Source: JALQUO01 sp964529685 (GTDB lineage: Bacteria > Pseudomonadota > Alphaproteobacteria > Rickettsiales > Midichloriaceae). From it: 64,000 nt of DNA. The position numbers and the translations under genes are program-made. The stretch lies in contig CAZGZC010000003.1 in NCBI GenBank assembly GCA_964529685.1, positions 91,444-155,443 of the forward strand. Reading direction: 5' to 3'. The notes under the pieces were generated by a model. It did no database searches. It saw only the letters and a program-made list of their open reading frames with translations, and was not told the DNA's origin. Below are positions 54,730-64,000 of this stretch, piece after piece (the first letter of the stretch is position 1; each line of letters begins with the position of its first letter).

Positions 54730-55815
54730 ATGGGTAGAGACAATTTCATTACTGACTGGATAAGATTAGCTTTCACACCTAAAGTTGGTCCCAGAATCTT
54801 TGAGAAACTAATAAAACAATTTAAAACACCAGGATCTGTACTTGACAATATAGTTGAAGTTAAAAGACGGTATAAGTTGGACTTAGAGCCTCCTTCGCAG
54901 ATTCAAATAGAAGACTCAATCAAAAAGTGTTATGACTTTGGAGCAGAAATAATTTTACCTATAGATGATAAATACCCAATTTTACTAAGAGAAACAGAGA
55001 GATATCCGCAAGTACTGTTTGCAAGAGGAAATACTGAATTACTTAATAAAAGAAAGCTAGCTATTATAGGTACAAGGAATTCATCAATCAATGGAGAAAA
55101 AATCACTAAAAAAATAGGATCAGAGCTAGGAAAAAATGGCATAATAATCGTGTCTGGTTTAGCACGCGGAATAGATGCTGTTGCGCATGAAGCTAGTTTG
55201 GAGACAGGTACAATAGGAGTTATAGCGGGTGGAATAGACTGTATTTACCCAAGGGAAAATGAGAAATTGCAAAAATTGTTATACGAAAAAGGACTTGTAA
55301 TCACCGAGAACATGATTGGATCTATACCGCAACCAAAGAATTTTCCAATCAGGAATAGAATTATTTCTGGGATAGCTGACGGAGTGCTTGTGGTTGAGGC
55401 AATGGAAAAATCTGGAACAATGATAACTGCAAACTATGCATTAGAGCAAGGCAGAGATGTTTTTGCTGTGCCAGGATCGCCACTAGATCAAAGAGCTTTT
55501 GGGACAAATCTATTGATAAAAAACGGTGCAATACTAACTAGAGATTCACAAGATATACTTAATGAGTTAGGTTTTGGACAAAGACCAAGTGTCGGACTTG
55601 AAAATTATCTTGAGATGGCAGATGATGAGATTGAGGAAATAGAGAAGAGATCACTTACTGCAGTATTATTGAGTAAGCTTAGCAATGCACCAACTGACAT
55701 AGAAGACATATTCAGGCTAATGGAAATCTCAATTTCTGAGTTTAATCAAGTTCTGACAGAGCTAGAAATATTAGGTAAAGTTGTAAGACAAGGTAGTAAG
55801 ATCTCACTTACATAA
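54730..55815 (+). CDS. dprA: DNA processing protein DprA
   Basis: Loads RecA onto incoming single-stranded DNA in natural transformation. It has an N-terminal helix-hairpin-helix/SAM-like part (GPRIFEKLIKQF), the Rossmann core with LAIIGTRNSS, IIVSGLARGIDAVAHEASLE and VIAGGIDCIYPREN, and a C-terminal winged-helix domain (PTDIEDIFRLMEISISEFNQ). At 361 residues it is complete. DprA is widely kept in Rickettsiales even where competence genes are few. An unrelated S9 peptidase follows after 44 bases. Confidence 0.95.
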   Translation: MGRDNFITDWIRLAFTPKVGPRIFEKLIKQFKTPGSVLDNIVEVKRRYKLDLEPPSQIQIEDSIKKCYDFGAEIILPIDDKYPILLRETERYPQVLFARGNTELLNKRKLAIIGTRNSSINGEKITKKIGSELGKNGIIIVSGLARGIDAVAHEASLETGTIGVIAGGIDCIYPRENEKLQKLLYEKGLVITENMIGSIPQPKNFPIRNRIISGIADGVLVVEAMEKSGTMITANYALEQGRDVFAVPGSPLDQRAFGTNLLIKNGAILTRDSQDILNELGFGQRPSVGLENYLEMADDEIEEIEKRSLTAVLLSKLSNAPTDIEDIFRLMEISISEFNQVLTELEILGKVVRQGSKISLT

Positions 55816-55859
55816 AAATTATGTTAAATGTGTAGAACTAATTAATCTAATGAAAAAAA

Positions 55860-58076
55860 ATGTATAGAGATTCAATAAAATTAATGGAGAAATCGAAGAG
55901 ATTACATAGGCTTTTCTTGATTTCTGGTATATTTATTGTAATAATTACAGCCATATTATTAATTTTAAAACAAGAGAAACCCCATATGATTGAAAAGAAA
56001 CAGTTAATTCCAAGAGCAATTATTTTTGGCAACCCAGATAAGATTGGAGTAAAAACCAGTCCAGATGGAAAAAATACATCTTTCATTGCACCGAGTGATG
56101 GAGTTTTAAACATTTTCTTAGCAAGGGATAATGATATTGAAAACTCAAAAGTAATCACAGACGATAAACATCGTGGTATTAGACAGTACTTCTGGAGCTA
56201 TGACAATCAGCATATCATTTACTCGCAAGATAAAGATGGAGACGAAAATGAGCATCTATTTAAGGTTGATATTGATTCGCGCCAAATTACAGATATGACA
56301 TCTGAGTTCACTGGTGTGAAGGCATCTATTGCAGCAGTAAGCAAGCACTTTCCTAACTATATTCTTGTCATGTTAAATGATAGACGACCTGATCTCTTTG
56401 ATCTACATCTTCTAGATGTTAAAAATGGCAAGAGATATCTAATTTATCAGAACGATAGTTATATGGATATTGATATAGATGACGATTTCCAGATAAGATT
56501 CGCATCAATATCGACTCAGGATGGTGGGAGAAGAATTGATATTTTTGACTGGCAGCCCCAAGGTATAGTAGAAATAATAAAGCTAGTTGAAGACGGTGCT
56601 GACGAAGACAAGATTAATTCTCTGAGACATGAGATTCAAAATATAAAGAAAGCTGAGTTTATAGATGTTTCAGCAGAGAATATATATACTACAAGTATTG
56701 TTGGCTTTTCAAAGGACTATAACAAAGTTTATATGATTGATTCTCGCGGACAAGACAAAGCTGGATTGTATGAGATAGATATAAAGGATAAAGAACAGAA
56801 ACTGATCTTTAGCAGTGATAAAGCTGATGTCAGTGGAGTTATTCAAAATCCTAACACAAAAGAAATTGAGGCAGTTACTTGGACTTATGCTAAGGATGAA
56901 ATAAAGTTTTTTGATAAAAAAGTTGCTAGCTTGTTTAAAGCTATTAAATCAAAAGAGAATGGAGATGTTCAAATTACTAGCAGATCCACAGACAATCAGA
57001 TTTGGACAGTAGCGGTTACATCCGATGTAGCACCACCTAAGTATTTTAGAATTGAGACGGAAACAGAAAAAGTAGAATTTCTTTTTTCTGGACAATCAAG
57101 TTTAGACAATTATAAGTTCTCTCAAATGTATCCGGTAGTGATAAAAGCACGAGATGGACTAGAATTGGTTTCATATTTAACACTTCCTAAGGAGTTAAAA
57201 ATTTCAGCTGAAATGACAGATGAATCGATTCTTAAGAAGATTAATACAGATAAAACTGTACCACTAATAATGTATGTCCATGGTGGACCAACAGCTCGTG
57301 ATGAATGGGGATTAGATAAAGTACATCAGTGGTTATCTGATAGGGGCTACGCTGTGCTAAGCGTAAACTATAGAGGCTCAACTGGTTTTGGTAAAAAATT
57401 CATTAATGCAGGTAATGGAGAGTGGTCTAGGAAAATGCACGATGATCTAATAGATGCTGCTAACTGGGTGGTTTCACAAGGTATTACTTCTCAAGATAAT
57501 ATAGGTATTATGGGTGGCAGCTATGGTGGATATGCAGCACTAGTTGGACTGACCTTCACACCAAATTTCTTCAAATGCGCAGTAGATATAGTTGGGCCAT
57601 CTAATTTAATAACTCTACTAGAGAGTGTACCAGCTTACTGGGCACCATATATAGAGAACTTAAATAGGAAAACTGGCGGCAATACAAAAACTGAAGAGGG
57701 GAGACAAGCACTGCTAGCCAGATCACCTATAACACAAGTTGCTAATATTGAGAAACCCCTTCTAATAGGACAGGGGGCAAATGATCCAAGAGTTAAGCAA
57801 TCTGAATCAGATCAGATCGTTAAAGCTATGGAAGAGAAAAAGATTCCTGTGATCTATGCTTTATATCCTGATGAAGGACATGGTTTCGTCCGACCAGAGA
57901 ACCGCATGTCATTCTTTACTATCGCTGAGTATTTTCTACATCAAAATATGGGAGGTAAATTAGAACCTGTAGGAAAGGATTTTGAAAGATCTTCTTTAAA
58001 GATAGAGGTTGGTATGGATGAGTTAAATGATTCAATCAAGAATGCATTGAATAATAATTCACTGACTTGTGACTGA
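55860..58076 (+). CDS. S9-family prolyl oligopeptidase
   Basis: Serine peptidase of the S9 (prolyl oligopeptidase/acylaminoacyl peptidase) family, 738 residues. A membrane anchor lies at about residues 18-37, so the enzyme probably faces the periplasm. The middle is a beta-propeller-like region with WxxD-type repeats, and the C-terminal hydrolase domain has Ser near 553 (MGGSYGGYAALVGL), Asp near 641 (GANDPRVKQSES) and His near 675 (YPDEGHGF). The ATG at 55860 is used because an earlier ATG is closed by a stop after five codons. Likely cuts short peptides; substrate unknown. Confidence 0.92.
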   Translation: MYRDSIKLMEKSKRLHRLFLISGIFIVIITAILLILKQEKPHMIEKKQLIPRAIIFGNPDKIGVKTSPDGKNTSFIAPSDGVLNIFLARDNDIENSKVITDDKHRGIRQYFWSYDNQHIIYSQDKDGDENEHLFKVDIDSRQITDMTSEFTGVKASIAAVSKHFPNYILVMLNDRRPDLFDLHLLDVKNGKRYLIYQNDSYMDIDIDDDFQIRFASISTQDGGRRIDIFDWQPQGIVEIIKLVEDGADEDKINSLRHEIQNIKKAEFIDVSAENIYTTSIVGFSKDYNKVYMIDSRGQDKAGLYEIDIKDKEQKLIFSSDKADVSGVIQNPNTKEIEAVTWTYAKDEIKFFDKKVASLFKAIKSKENGDVQITSRSTDNQIWTVAVTSDVAPPKYFRIETETEKVEFLFSGQSSLDNYKFSQMYPVVIKARDGLELVSYLTLPKELKISAEMTDESILKKINTDKTVPLIMYVHGGPTARDEWGLDKVHQWLSDRGYAVLSVNYRGSTGFGKKFINAGNGEWSRKMHDDLIDAANWVVSQGITSQDNIGIMGGSYGGYAALVGLTFTPNFFKCAVDIVGPSNLITLLESVPAYWAPYIENLNRKTGGNTKTEEGRQALLARSPITQVANIEKPLLIGQGANDPRVKQSESDQIVKAMEEKKIPVIYALYPDEGHGFVRPENRMSFFTIAEYFLHQNMGGKLEPVGKDFERSSLKIEVGMDELNDSIKNALNNNSLTCD

Positions 58077-58080
58077 AGGG

Positions 58081-58089
58081 TTATCCACA
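58081..58089 (+). promoter_or_regulatory. Consensus DnaA-box sequence
   Basis: TTATCCACA is a perfect match to the E. coli DnaA box, directly after the S9 peptidase stop. It is a single copy without an AT-rich unwinding region or further boxes that I can see, so it is not evidence of an origin. Listed for completeness. Confidence 0.3.
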
Positions 58090-58129
58090 CATTTAGCTCG
58101 ATATATAGGTGCAAGAAATTGCTAGACAG

Positions 58130-58705
58130 TTACACAATACAATCTGGGTGATTCCCGATGTAATTTAAGGCCTCTTCATATGATATTGATTCTACATCTT
58201 CTACTTTATATTTACAGACATACTCAATAGAAGACATTACTCTCTCTTTATATTGACGATGAGATGTCTGACAATAGTAAGTATCATCTTGTTGATTGAT
58301 AATGTGATTATGATAATCGACGATATTATCATCGTAGTTAGGAACCATCTCTAATTCTACTGAAAAATGATACCTTGCAAGTTCTGTTGTACCTTTTTTA
58401 AAACAAATAAGGTCTACTGGTGGATGAGAGTAAGGCGCATACAATTCTGAAATAATCACGTCTAAAAGTACTCCTGTTGCAAAACCTCCCATAGATAGCG
58501 TTACCATATTAAATGTATTTTCAACATTATCATCACTTTTAGTTGCTAACGCTATACAAACACCAGCTGCAATACAACATATTGGCAATCCCAGGAAAAT
58601 GGTTTGTAGAATCTTTGGAGTTATCGGTTCACCATACTTTGGTAATTTGGCATATGCATAATCGAAAGGTAAAAATTTAAATTCTTGACTTTGATTTTTT
58701 ATCAT
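58130..58705 (-). CDS. Small membrane protein, intact member of a duplicated pair
   Basis: A 191-residue protein I do not recognise, with two N-terminal hydrophobic segments (about residues 28-47 and 66-87) and an acidic soluble C-terminal half. The C-terminus (VESISYEEALNYIGNHPDCI) is matched closely by the 71-residue gene at 59633-59848. The DNA just upstream (58751-58829) is a copy of the end of ccmB, so this gene and that fragment form one duplicated unit. Function unknown. Confidence 0.65.
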   Translation of the reverse strand: MIKNQSQEFKFLPFDYAYAKLPKYGEPITPKILQTIFLGLPICCIAAGVCIALATKSDDNVENTFNMVTLSMGGFATGVLLDVIISELYAPYSHPPVDLICFKKGTTELARYHFSVELEMVPNYDDNIVDYHNHIINQQDDTYYCQTSHRQYKERVMSSIEYVCKYKVEDVESISYEEALNYIGNHPDCIV

Positions 58706-58750
58706 ATTATTTTTTATAAATTCTTTCGAAACTTTAACATGAAAATATTG

Positions 58751-58829
58751 AAAATATGTTACAACCTAGCAATCTGAGATTGCTTTTTGCAAGATAATAC
58801 TTGAAAATATAATAAATATTGGAACAATT
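58751..58829 (-). repeat. Copy of the ccmB 3' end
   Basis: These 79 bases match 59827-59905 (the end of ccmB) with four substitutions, about 95 percent identity by eye, and keep the ccmB stop codon position. It is a displaced fragment of ccmB lying between rph and the membrane protein gene. Confidence 0.88.
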
Positions 58830-58853
58830 GTCTTAGTCTCAGATAAATAGCTT

Positions 58854-59579
58854 TCAAGCTACAGCAGCCGCAATGGCTTCCTTCTGTTTGTCGATAATCG
58901 TTGTGCAAGCGGCTTTAGAGGCATTTAACATTGATAAAATAGCTTCCTGATCGAAAGTATTTTTCTCTCCTGTTAGTTGTACCTCTACAAATTTTCCATC
59001 AGATGTATAGATAAAGTTAGCATCAACATCAGCATTGCTATCTTCTGGATAGTCAAGATCAACTAGCAGCTGTCCATTTACAATACCACATGATACAGCA
59101 GCGACATGTCTCATAAATGGGAGTTTATGAATTAATCCGGCTTTATTTAAAGATCTAATTGCTATTTGAAGAGCAACATATCCACCATTGATCGCAGCTG
59201 TTCTAGTGCCACCATCTGCTTGTAATACATCACAATCGACTACAATCATTCTTTCTCCTAGTAACTCTAAAGTAATTGAAGCACGAAGAGAACGAGAGAT
59301 TAGCCTCTGTATCTCGAGAGTTCTGCCATTCTGTTTGCCTTTAACGACTTCACGCATTACTCTCTCTGAGGTTGAGCCAGGTAACATACTATATTCAGCA
59401 GTTATCCATCCTTTGCCTGTATTTCTCAGGAATGGTGGTACTTTATCTTCAATTGATGCTGTACAAAGAACCCAGGTATTACCAATTTTCACTAGACATG
59501 AGCCATGTGCTTGTTTGGTATAATTAACTTCAAAAGAGATTTCGCGCATCTCTAGAGGTGATCTATTATTTAATCTCAT
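58854..59579 (-). CDS. rph: Ribonuclease PH
   Basis: Phosphate-dependent 3'-5' exonuclease that trims tRNA 3' ends. The N-terminus RLNNRSPLEMREISFEVNYT, the phosphate-binding RGMxxx-type EYSMLPGSTSERVMRE region, the GRTLEIQRLISRSLRA motif and the QADGGTRTAAINGGYVAL and DLDYPEDSNADVDANF segments are all typical. The length of 241 is normal. The gene is flanked on both sides by copies of the same duplicated segment (ccmB tail plus a small membrane-protein gene). Confidence 0.96.
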   Translation of the reverse strand: MRLNNRSPLEMREISFEVNYTKQAHGSCLVKIGNTWVLCTASIEDKVPPFLRNTGKGWITAEYSMLPGSTSERVMREVVKGKQNGRTLEIQRLISRSLRASITLELLGERMIVVDCDVLQADGGTRTAAINGGYVALQIAIRSLNKAGLIHKLPFMRHVAAVSCGIVNGQLLVDLDYPEDSNADVDANFIYTSDGKFVEVQLTGEKNTFDQEAILSMLNASKAACTTIIDKQKEAIAAAVA

Positions 59580-59632
59580 TTTTTAACTAAAGTTTATATC
59601 ATATGTGATGACATGTCGAGGTATAGGAAATA

Positions 59633-59848
59633 CTAAGCTATACAATCTAGATGATTGCCAATGTAATTTAAAGCCTCTTCATATGATATTGGTTCTACTT
59701 CATCAATTGTATATTGATATTTATATAGTTCATGAGATACATCACGATTGTTATTAGGAATCAATTTTACTGATAAATGATACTTGAGTAGTTCTTTTGA
59801 ACTTTCTTGAGAGCAAATAAGAATTAAAAATATGCTATAATCTAGCAA
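59633..59848 (-). CDS. Truncated paralogue of the 58130 gene
   Basis: A 71-residue frame whose last 50 residues match the C-terminal half of the protein at 58130-58705 (ELLKYHLSVKL and EPISYEEALNYIGNHLDCIA). The membrane-spanning N-terminal half is gone, and the frame begins inside the final codons of ccmB (seven-base overlap). It is most likely a non-functional remnant left by an internal deletion after duplication, although it is still open. Confidence 0.55.
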   Translation of the reverse strand: MLDYSIFLILICSQESSKELLKYHLSVKLIPNNNRDVSHELYKYQYTIDEVEPISYEEALNYIGNHLDCIA

Positions 59849-60498
59849 TCTGAGATTGTTTTTTGCAAGATAATACTTGAAAATATAATAAATATTGGAA
59901 CAATTATTATTGTAAGGCTCATTACAAGATAAATATAAGTATTATCATTGATACTTAAGATGGATAAAATGATCTGAGGAAAAATTATTGGTATCACTGC
60001 TATTGTCGAGAAAGCATTCCTATTCCATTTTATAGATAAATTAATGCTGGAGACCATGAGTGAAACACTAAACAGATATAGATAAAAGAGAGTATATGGA
60101 ATTAAAAGTAATAAGAAATCGTGTCCTACAACTTGAGATATACAAAACCAAATTATAGAATTAATTGAGAAATATTTAAAGAATCCTATAAGATATTTGA
60201 TTAAGATAAGATATAATGGTTTAATAGGCAACAGTATTAGCTGTTCAAACACACCGTAATAGAACTCTTCTTCCATACCTATAGAATCTACAAGACCAAC
60301 AGTAACTACTGTGATTGCAATAATGATTCCATAAAAGGTAGATATATTCGAGAAAACAGATTCCTCTAGAATAAGTAAAAAAACAGCAAATACTATCAAT
60401 GAAGCTATGATTGAAATAATCAAGTGGTGCAGATTATATTTAAGAGATAGAAATTCTCTTAAAATAATAGCTTTATATAGTTTCTTTTTCTCTAGCAT
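59842..60498 (-). CDS. ccmB: Heme exporter CcmB
   Basis: Membrane subunit of the CcmABCD system that drives apocytochrome c maturation. Six hydrophobic segments, the N-terminal LYKAIILREFLSLKYNLHHL amphipathic lead and the GVFEQLILLPIKPLYLILIK loop (EQL.L.P) identify CcmB. At 218 residues it is normal. ccmA, ccmC and ccmD are not adjacent, consistent with scattered ccm genes in Rickettsiales. Its start overlaps the upstream membrane protein gene by 26 bases, making a three-gene membrane-protein operon. Confidence 0.88.
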   Translation of the reverse strand: MLEKKKLYKAIILREFLSLKYNLHHLIISIIASLIVFAVFLLILEESVFSNISTFYGIIIAITVVTVGLVDSIGMEEEFYYGVFEQLILLPIKPLYLILIKYLIGFFKYFSINSIIWFCISQVVGHDFLLLLIPYTLFYLYLFSVSLMVSSINLSIKWNRNAFSTIAVIPIIFPQIILSILSINDNTYIYLVMSLTIIIVPIFIIFSSIILQKTISDC

Positions 60499-61192
60499 TC
60501 TTTACAACAGATAGGACAAAGAGATTGAGTAATGTCGTTATAAAACCAACTAAGCAGGTAAAGCAATATATAATTTCAGTCTGATCATGAGGTCTTTTTT
60601 TATAAAAAAAGAAATGGCCAAGAACATAGAAATTTGATAAATCCAAAGTTGTATTACTTTGTATAAATCCTGTAATTACAATAAAAAAAAGAATCATTAT
60701 TATACTGTTTTTCATTCCAGTAAATAAAGTTGTTTTTTCTGATGTCAATACAAATGACACAATTCGCCAGAAACTTGAAATAAAGATAGTACTTGCAATC
60801 ACAAAAATTGCCATCAATGGAATCAACAATATAATTTTCAAAAGATAATTAGATCTTCTTTCAAGAAGAAGCTCATCAAAAGCTCTTAATTGTTCAGGAG
60901 TGGCTTGATTGTACAAAAAGATCACTATATCAGGTATCACTCCGATAAATATTACAATTAATAATAATCTAAAAATTTGACTATAGGTAAACTTTCCAAG
61001 ATATAGATCTGATATCAGTAGTCTAGAAGGTAATGTTAACAGAATTTGGACAGTTATCAAGAAATCTTTAGATGGTGGATATACGATAAAGTAAACATAA
61101 TTCATTAATATCTCAAGTAGCAATACTAAAAAGAAAGGGATTTTTTTATTCCATACTATGTGTAATAAAGTGCTCTTTAGAGCTGGAAGCAA
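60473..61192 (-). CDS. Polytopic membrane protein, unknown
   Basis: A 239-residue hydrophobic protein with about five or six membrane spans and basic loops. I do not recognise a family. Its stop overlaps the ccmB start by 26 bases and its start is 15 bases from the gene upstream, so the three are very likely one transcript. The overlap with ccmB may hint at a transport or cytochrome-assembly partner, but no motif supports it. Confidence 0.65.
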   Translation of the reverse strand: MLPALKSTLLHIVWNKKIPFFLVLLLEILMNYVYFIVYPPSKDFLITVQILLTLPSRLLISDLYLGKFTYSQIFRLLLIVIFIGVIPDIVIFLYNQATPEQLRAFDELLLERRSNYLLKIILLIPLMAIFVIASTIFISSFWRIVSFVLTSEKTTLFTGMKNSIIMILFFIVITGFIQSNTTLDLSNFYVLGHFFFYKKRPHDQTEIIYCFTCLVGFITTLLNLFVLSVVKNAREKETI

Positions 61193-61207
61193 TGCTTCTG
61201 CATCTTG

Positions 61208-61936
61208 TTATAAATTTTGATTATTTTTAATAAATTGACAAGTAATAGCTGTAAAAGATAACTGAATTAATATAGAGATTGAGCTTGAAAATATTCCTCC
61301 TATAAATAATGATACTGGACTTATATCTTTCTCGACAGTTGAAATTATTCCAAAATACAAAATAAATAAAACAGAAAAAATATACAATTTCAGACATATT
61401 TTGAAGTATTGTCTAGCAGTAATAAAGCTATAAGTTAGAGTTTCCTTAACTGTTGAATTTTGAATAATTACATGATAGAAGTTGAATTCTACTACAAAAT
61501 AGATATAGATGAGAAATATAATCCCTAAAATAAGAACACTGACTGATAGTAGCTTCTGAAGAATATCATTACCAACATGATCAGTAATAAAAAGACCTGC
61601 TGTTAGCAGTATTAAAATAAGAAATATCAAAAGAGCATTTACTAAACTTACAGGTAATAACTTAGGCAAACTTTCTTTAATTGCTAGAAATAATTTTTGA
61701 CTAGATAATGAATCATTTTTTAATAAGTAAACTACAACTACCATTACACGTACCAAGAGAAATAAGAAGCAATAGACAATAAGTAATAGAAAATTTTGAT
61801 TAGCAAATACTTCATAACTGAGAAAATACATCACTAACAGAGAAAGAAATAAAATAGATGAGCTTTTTTTCTTCTGCAAGATGGTATCGCACAAAATATA
61901 TTTTAGTAAACTGAGGATAGAAAGATTCTTGAGCAC
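61208..61936 (-). CDS. Polytopic membrane protein, unknown
   Basis: A 242-residue protein with about six hydrophobic segments (for example ALLIFLILILLTAGLF and LIYIYFVVEFNFYHVIIQ) and a short amphipathic helix containing ETLTYSFITARQYFK between spans. The layout recalls DUF975-type or glycerophosphodiester-phosphodiesterase membrane-domain proteins, where a similar helix follows FxxxV/I, but I am not sure. First gene of the minus-strand group ending in ccmB. Function unknown. Confidence 0.65.
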   Translation of the reverse strand: MLKNLSILSLLKYILCDTILQKKKSSSILFLSLLVMYFLSYEVFANQNFLLLIVYCFLFLLVRVMVVVVYLLKNDSLSSQKLFLAIKESLPKLLPVSLVNALLIFLILILLTAGLFITDHVGNDILQKLLSVSVLILGIIFLIYIYFVVEFNFYHVIIQNSTVKETLTYSFITARQYFKICLKLYIFSVLFILYFGIISTVEKDISPVSLFIGGIFSSSISILIQLSFTAITCQFIKNNQNL

Positions 61937-62188
61937 TTTTTGGAAGATTTTATCTCACGTCGGATATTGTTGCAAATCAAATATGAATTTTCTAAAAAAT
62001 AAATTTTAAGTAATTAAAAAAGAAACGCTTACTTTTTAGAATGAGAATTTTCTTAAGAAAGAATATAAAATATTAATAGAAAATAATAAATTTTTGGTAA
62101 AAAATCATAAAAAGTTGGCATAAAAATGCCATCAGACGTCAAAGATATTAAAAAAATCAAAAAATTTAAAAAAAATGTGAAAAAGGTG

Positions 62189-62217
62189 TTGACATATGTT
62201 TAAATGGCATGTATAAC
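62189..62217 (+). promoter_or_regulatory. Promoter of the 23S rRNA gene
   Basis: A perfect -35 TTGACA (62189-62194) and a -10 TATAAC (62212-62217) are 17 bases apart. The flanks (GGTGTTGACAT and ATGTATAACT) are the same as in the 16S promoter at 26074-26102. Transcription should begin near 62224, giving a leader of about 120 bases before the 23S 5' end. The 250 bases upstream of it are very AT-rich and hold no gene. Confidence 0.9.
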
Positions 62218-62229
62218 TGTTCCTGTTGA

Positions 62230-62249
62230 TTCAAAAATGTTTAAAAAGT
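62230..62249 (+). other. Leader element shared with 16S
   Basis: Twenty bases identical to 26018-26037 (minus strand) in the 16S leader. It lies just after the predicted transcription start. A common antitermination or processing role is possible. Confidence 0.6.
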
Positions 62250-62346
62250 AAAACAAAACAAACTAACACTCAAAAGAAAAAATGAAACTCGCTGAATAAA
62301 ATCTTAATACAGGTTTTGTTCTGTAAGCAAAAATTAGTCAGCGTAA

Positions 62347-64000
<1,654 letters not shown>

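Noticed and set aside
58081..58089. Replication origin suggested by a perfect DnaA box
   Set aside because: Only one box is seen, between two ordinary genes, with no cluster or unwinding element. A match of nine bases by chance in 64 kb is not rare.
58769..58791. Intrinsic terminator (7-bp hairpin followed by T-run on the plus strand)
   Set aside because: The hairpin lies in the displaced ccmB tail and no plus-strand transcript ends there; the minus-strand genes would read it in the wrong orientation.

Overview
This 64 kb window is AT-rich (about one third G+C by eye) and looks like the chromosome of an obligate intracellular alphaproteobacterium of the order Rickettsiales. The clues are: separate 16S and 23S rRNA genes, each with its own promoter, instead of one rRNA operon; an alphaproteobacterial-type AspRS and SspB; a giant cysteine-rich VirB6/TrbL-family protein; sdhC-sdhD-sdhA without an adjacent sdhB; long non-coding gaps and several decaying genes. 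FlhB, GpmI, MurC and DapA argue against Rickettsia itself and fit a lineage that kept flagellar/type III export genes, for example a Midichloria-like one. The family assignment is inference; a 16S search would settle it.

Layout. 1-5 kb: recN, a Bcr/CflA-type efflux gene, a coiled-coil protein, tRNA-His and tRNA-Leu, and a small membrane protein. 5-17 kb: aspS, a pseudogene, small membrane and GNAT proteins, folC, sspB, pheS, a lipoprotein with a regular cysteine array, a thiolase and serS. 17-24 kb: murC, an aspartate aminotransferase, dapA, dut, a LOG-family protein, an esterase, rmuC and bioY. 24.4-26.1 kb: the 16S gene (minus strand) with a readable promoter, leader and processing stem. 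26-32.8 kb: a hypothetical gene, a small RNase D, the VirB6-like protein coupled to an unknown gene (faintly FliK-like at its end), and an Isc-type ferredoxin. 32.8-39.2 kb: sdhCDA, a CHCC zinc-finger protein and an AsmA-like protein. 39.3-49.1 kb: acpP, rsmH, gpmI, ndk, an LptF/G permease and a 1451-residue unknown protein coupled to it. 49.5-62 kb: flhB, trmB with a broken tandem copy, a frameshifted gene, tatD, an alpha/beta-hydrolase-like protein, dprA, an S9 peptidase, rph inside a duplicated segment, ccmB and two membrane proteins. 62.3 kb to the end: the 5' part of the 23S gene (plus strand).

Most genes are housekeeping: translation (aspS, pheS, serS, trmB, rsmH, rRNA, tRNA), envelope (murC, dapA, LptF/G, AsmA-like, acpP), DNA repair and uptake (recN, rmuC, dprA), nucleotides (dut, ndk), folate and biotin supply (folC, bioY) and energy (sdh, gpmI, fdx). 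Host-interaction candidates are the VirB6-like protein, the 1451-residue protein, the hydrolase-like protein and several unknowns. The freshest signals are small rearrangements: a partial trmB duplication, a ccmB-tail plus downstream-gene duplication on both sides of rph, and a 31-bp copy of aspC just after its stop codon. I found no CRISPR array, transposase or prophage.
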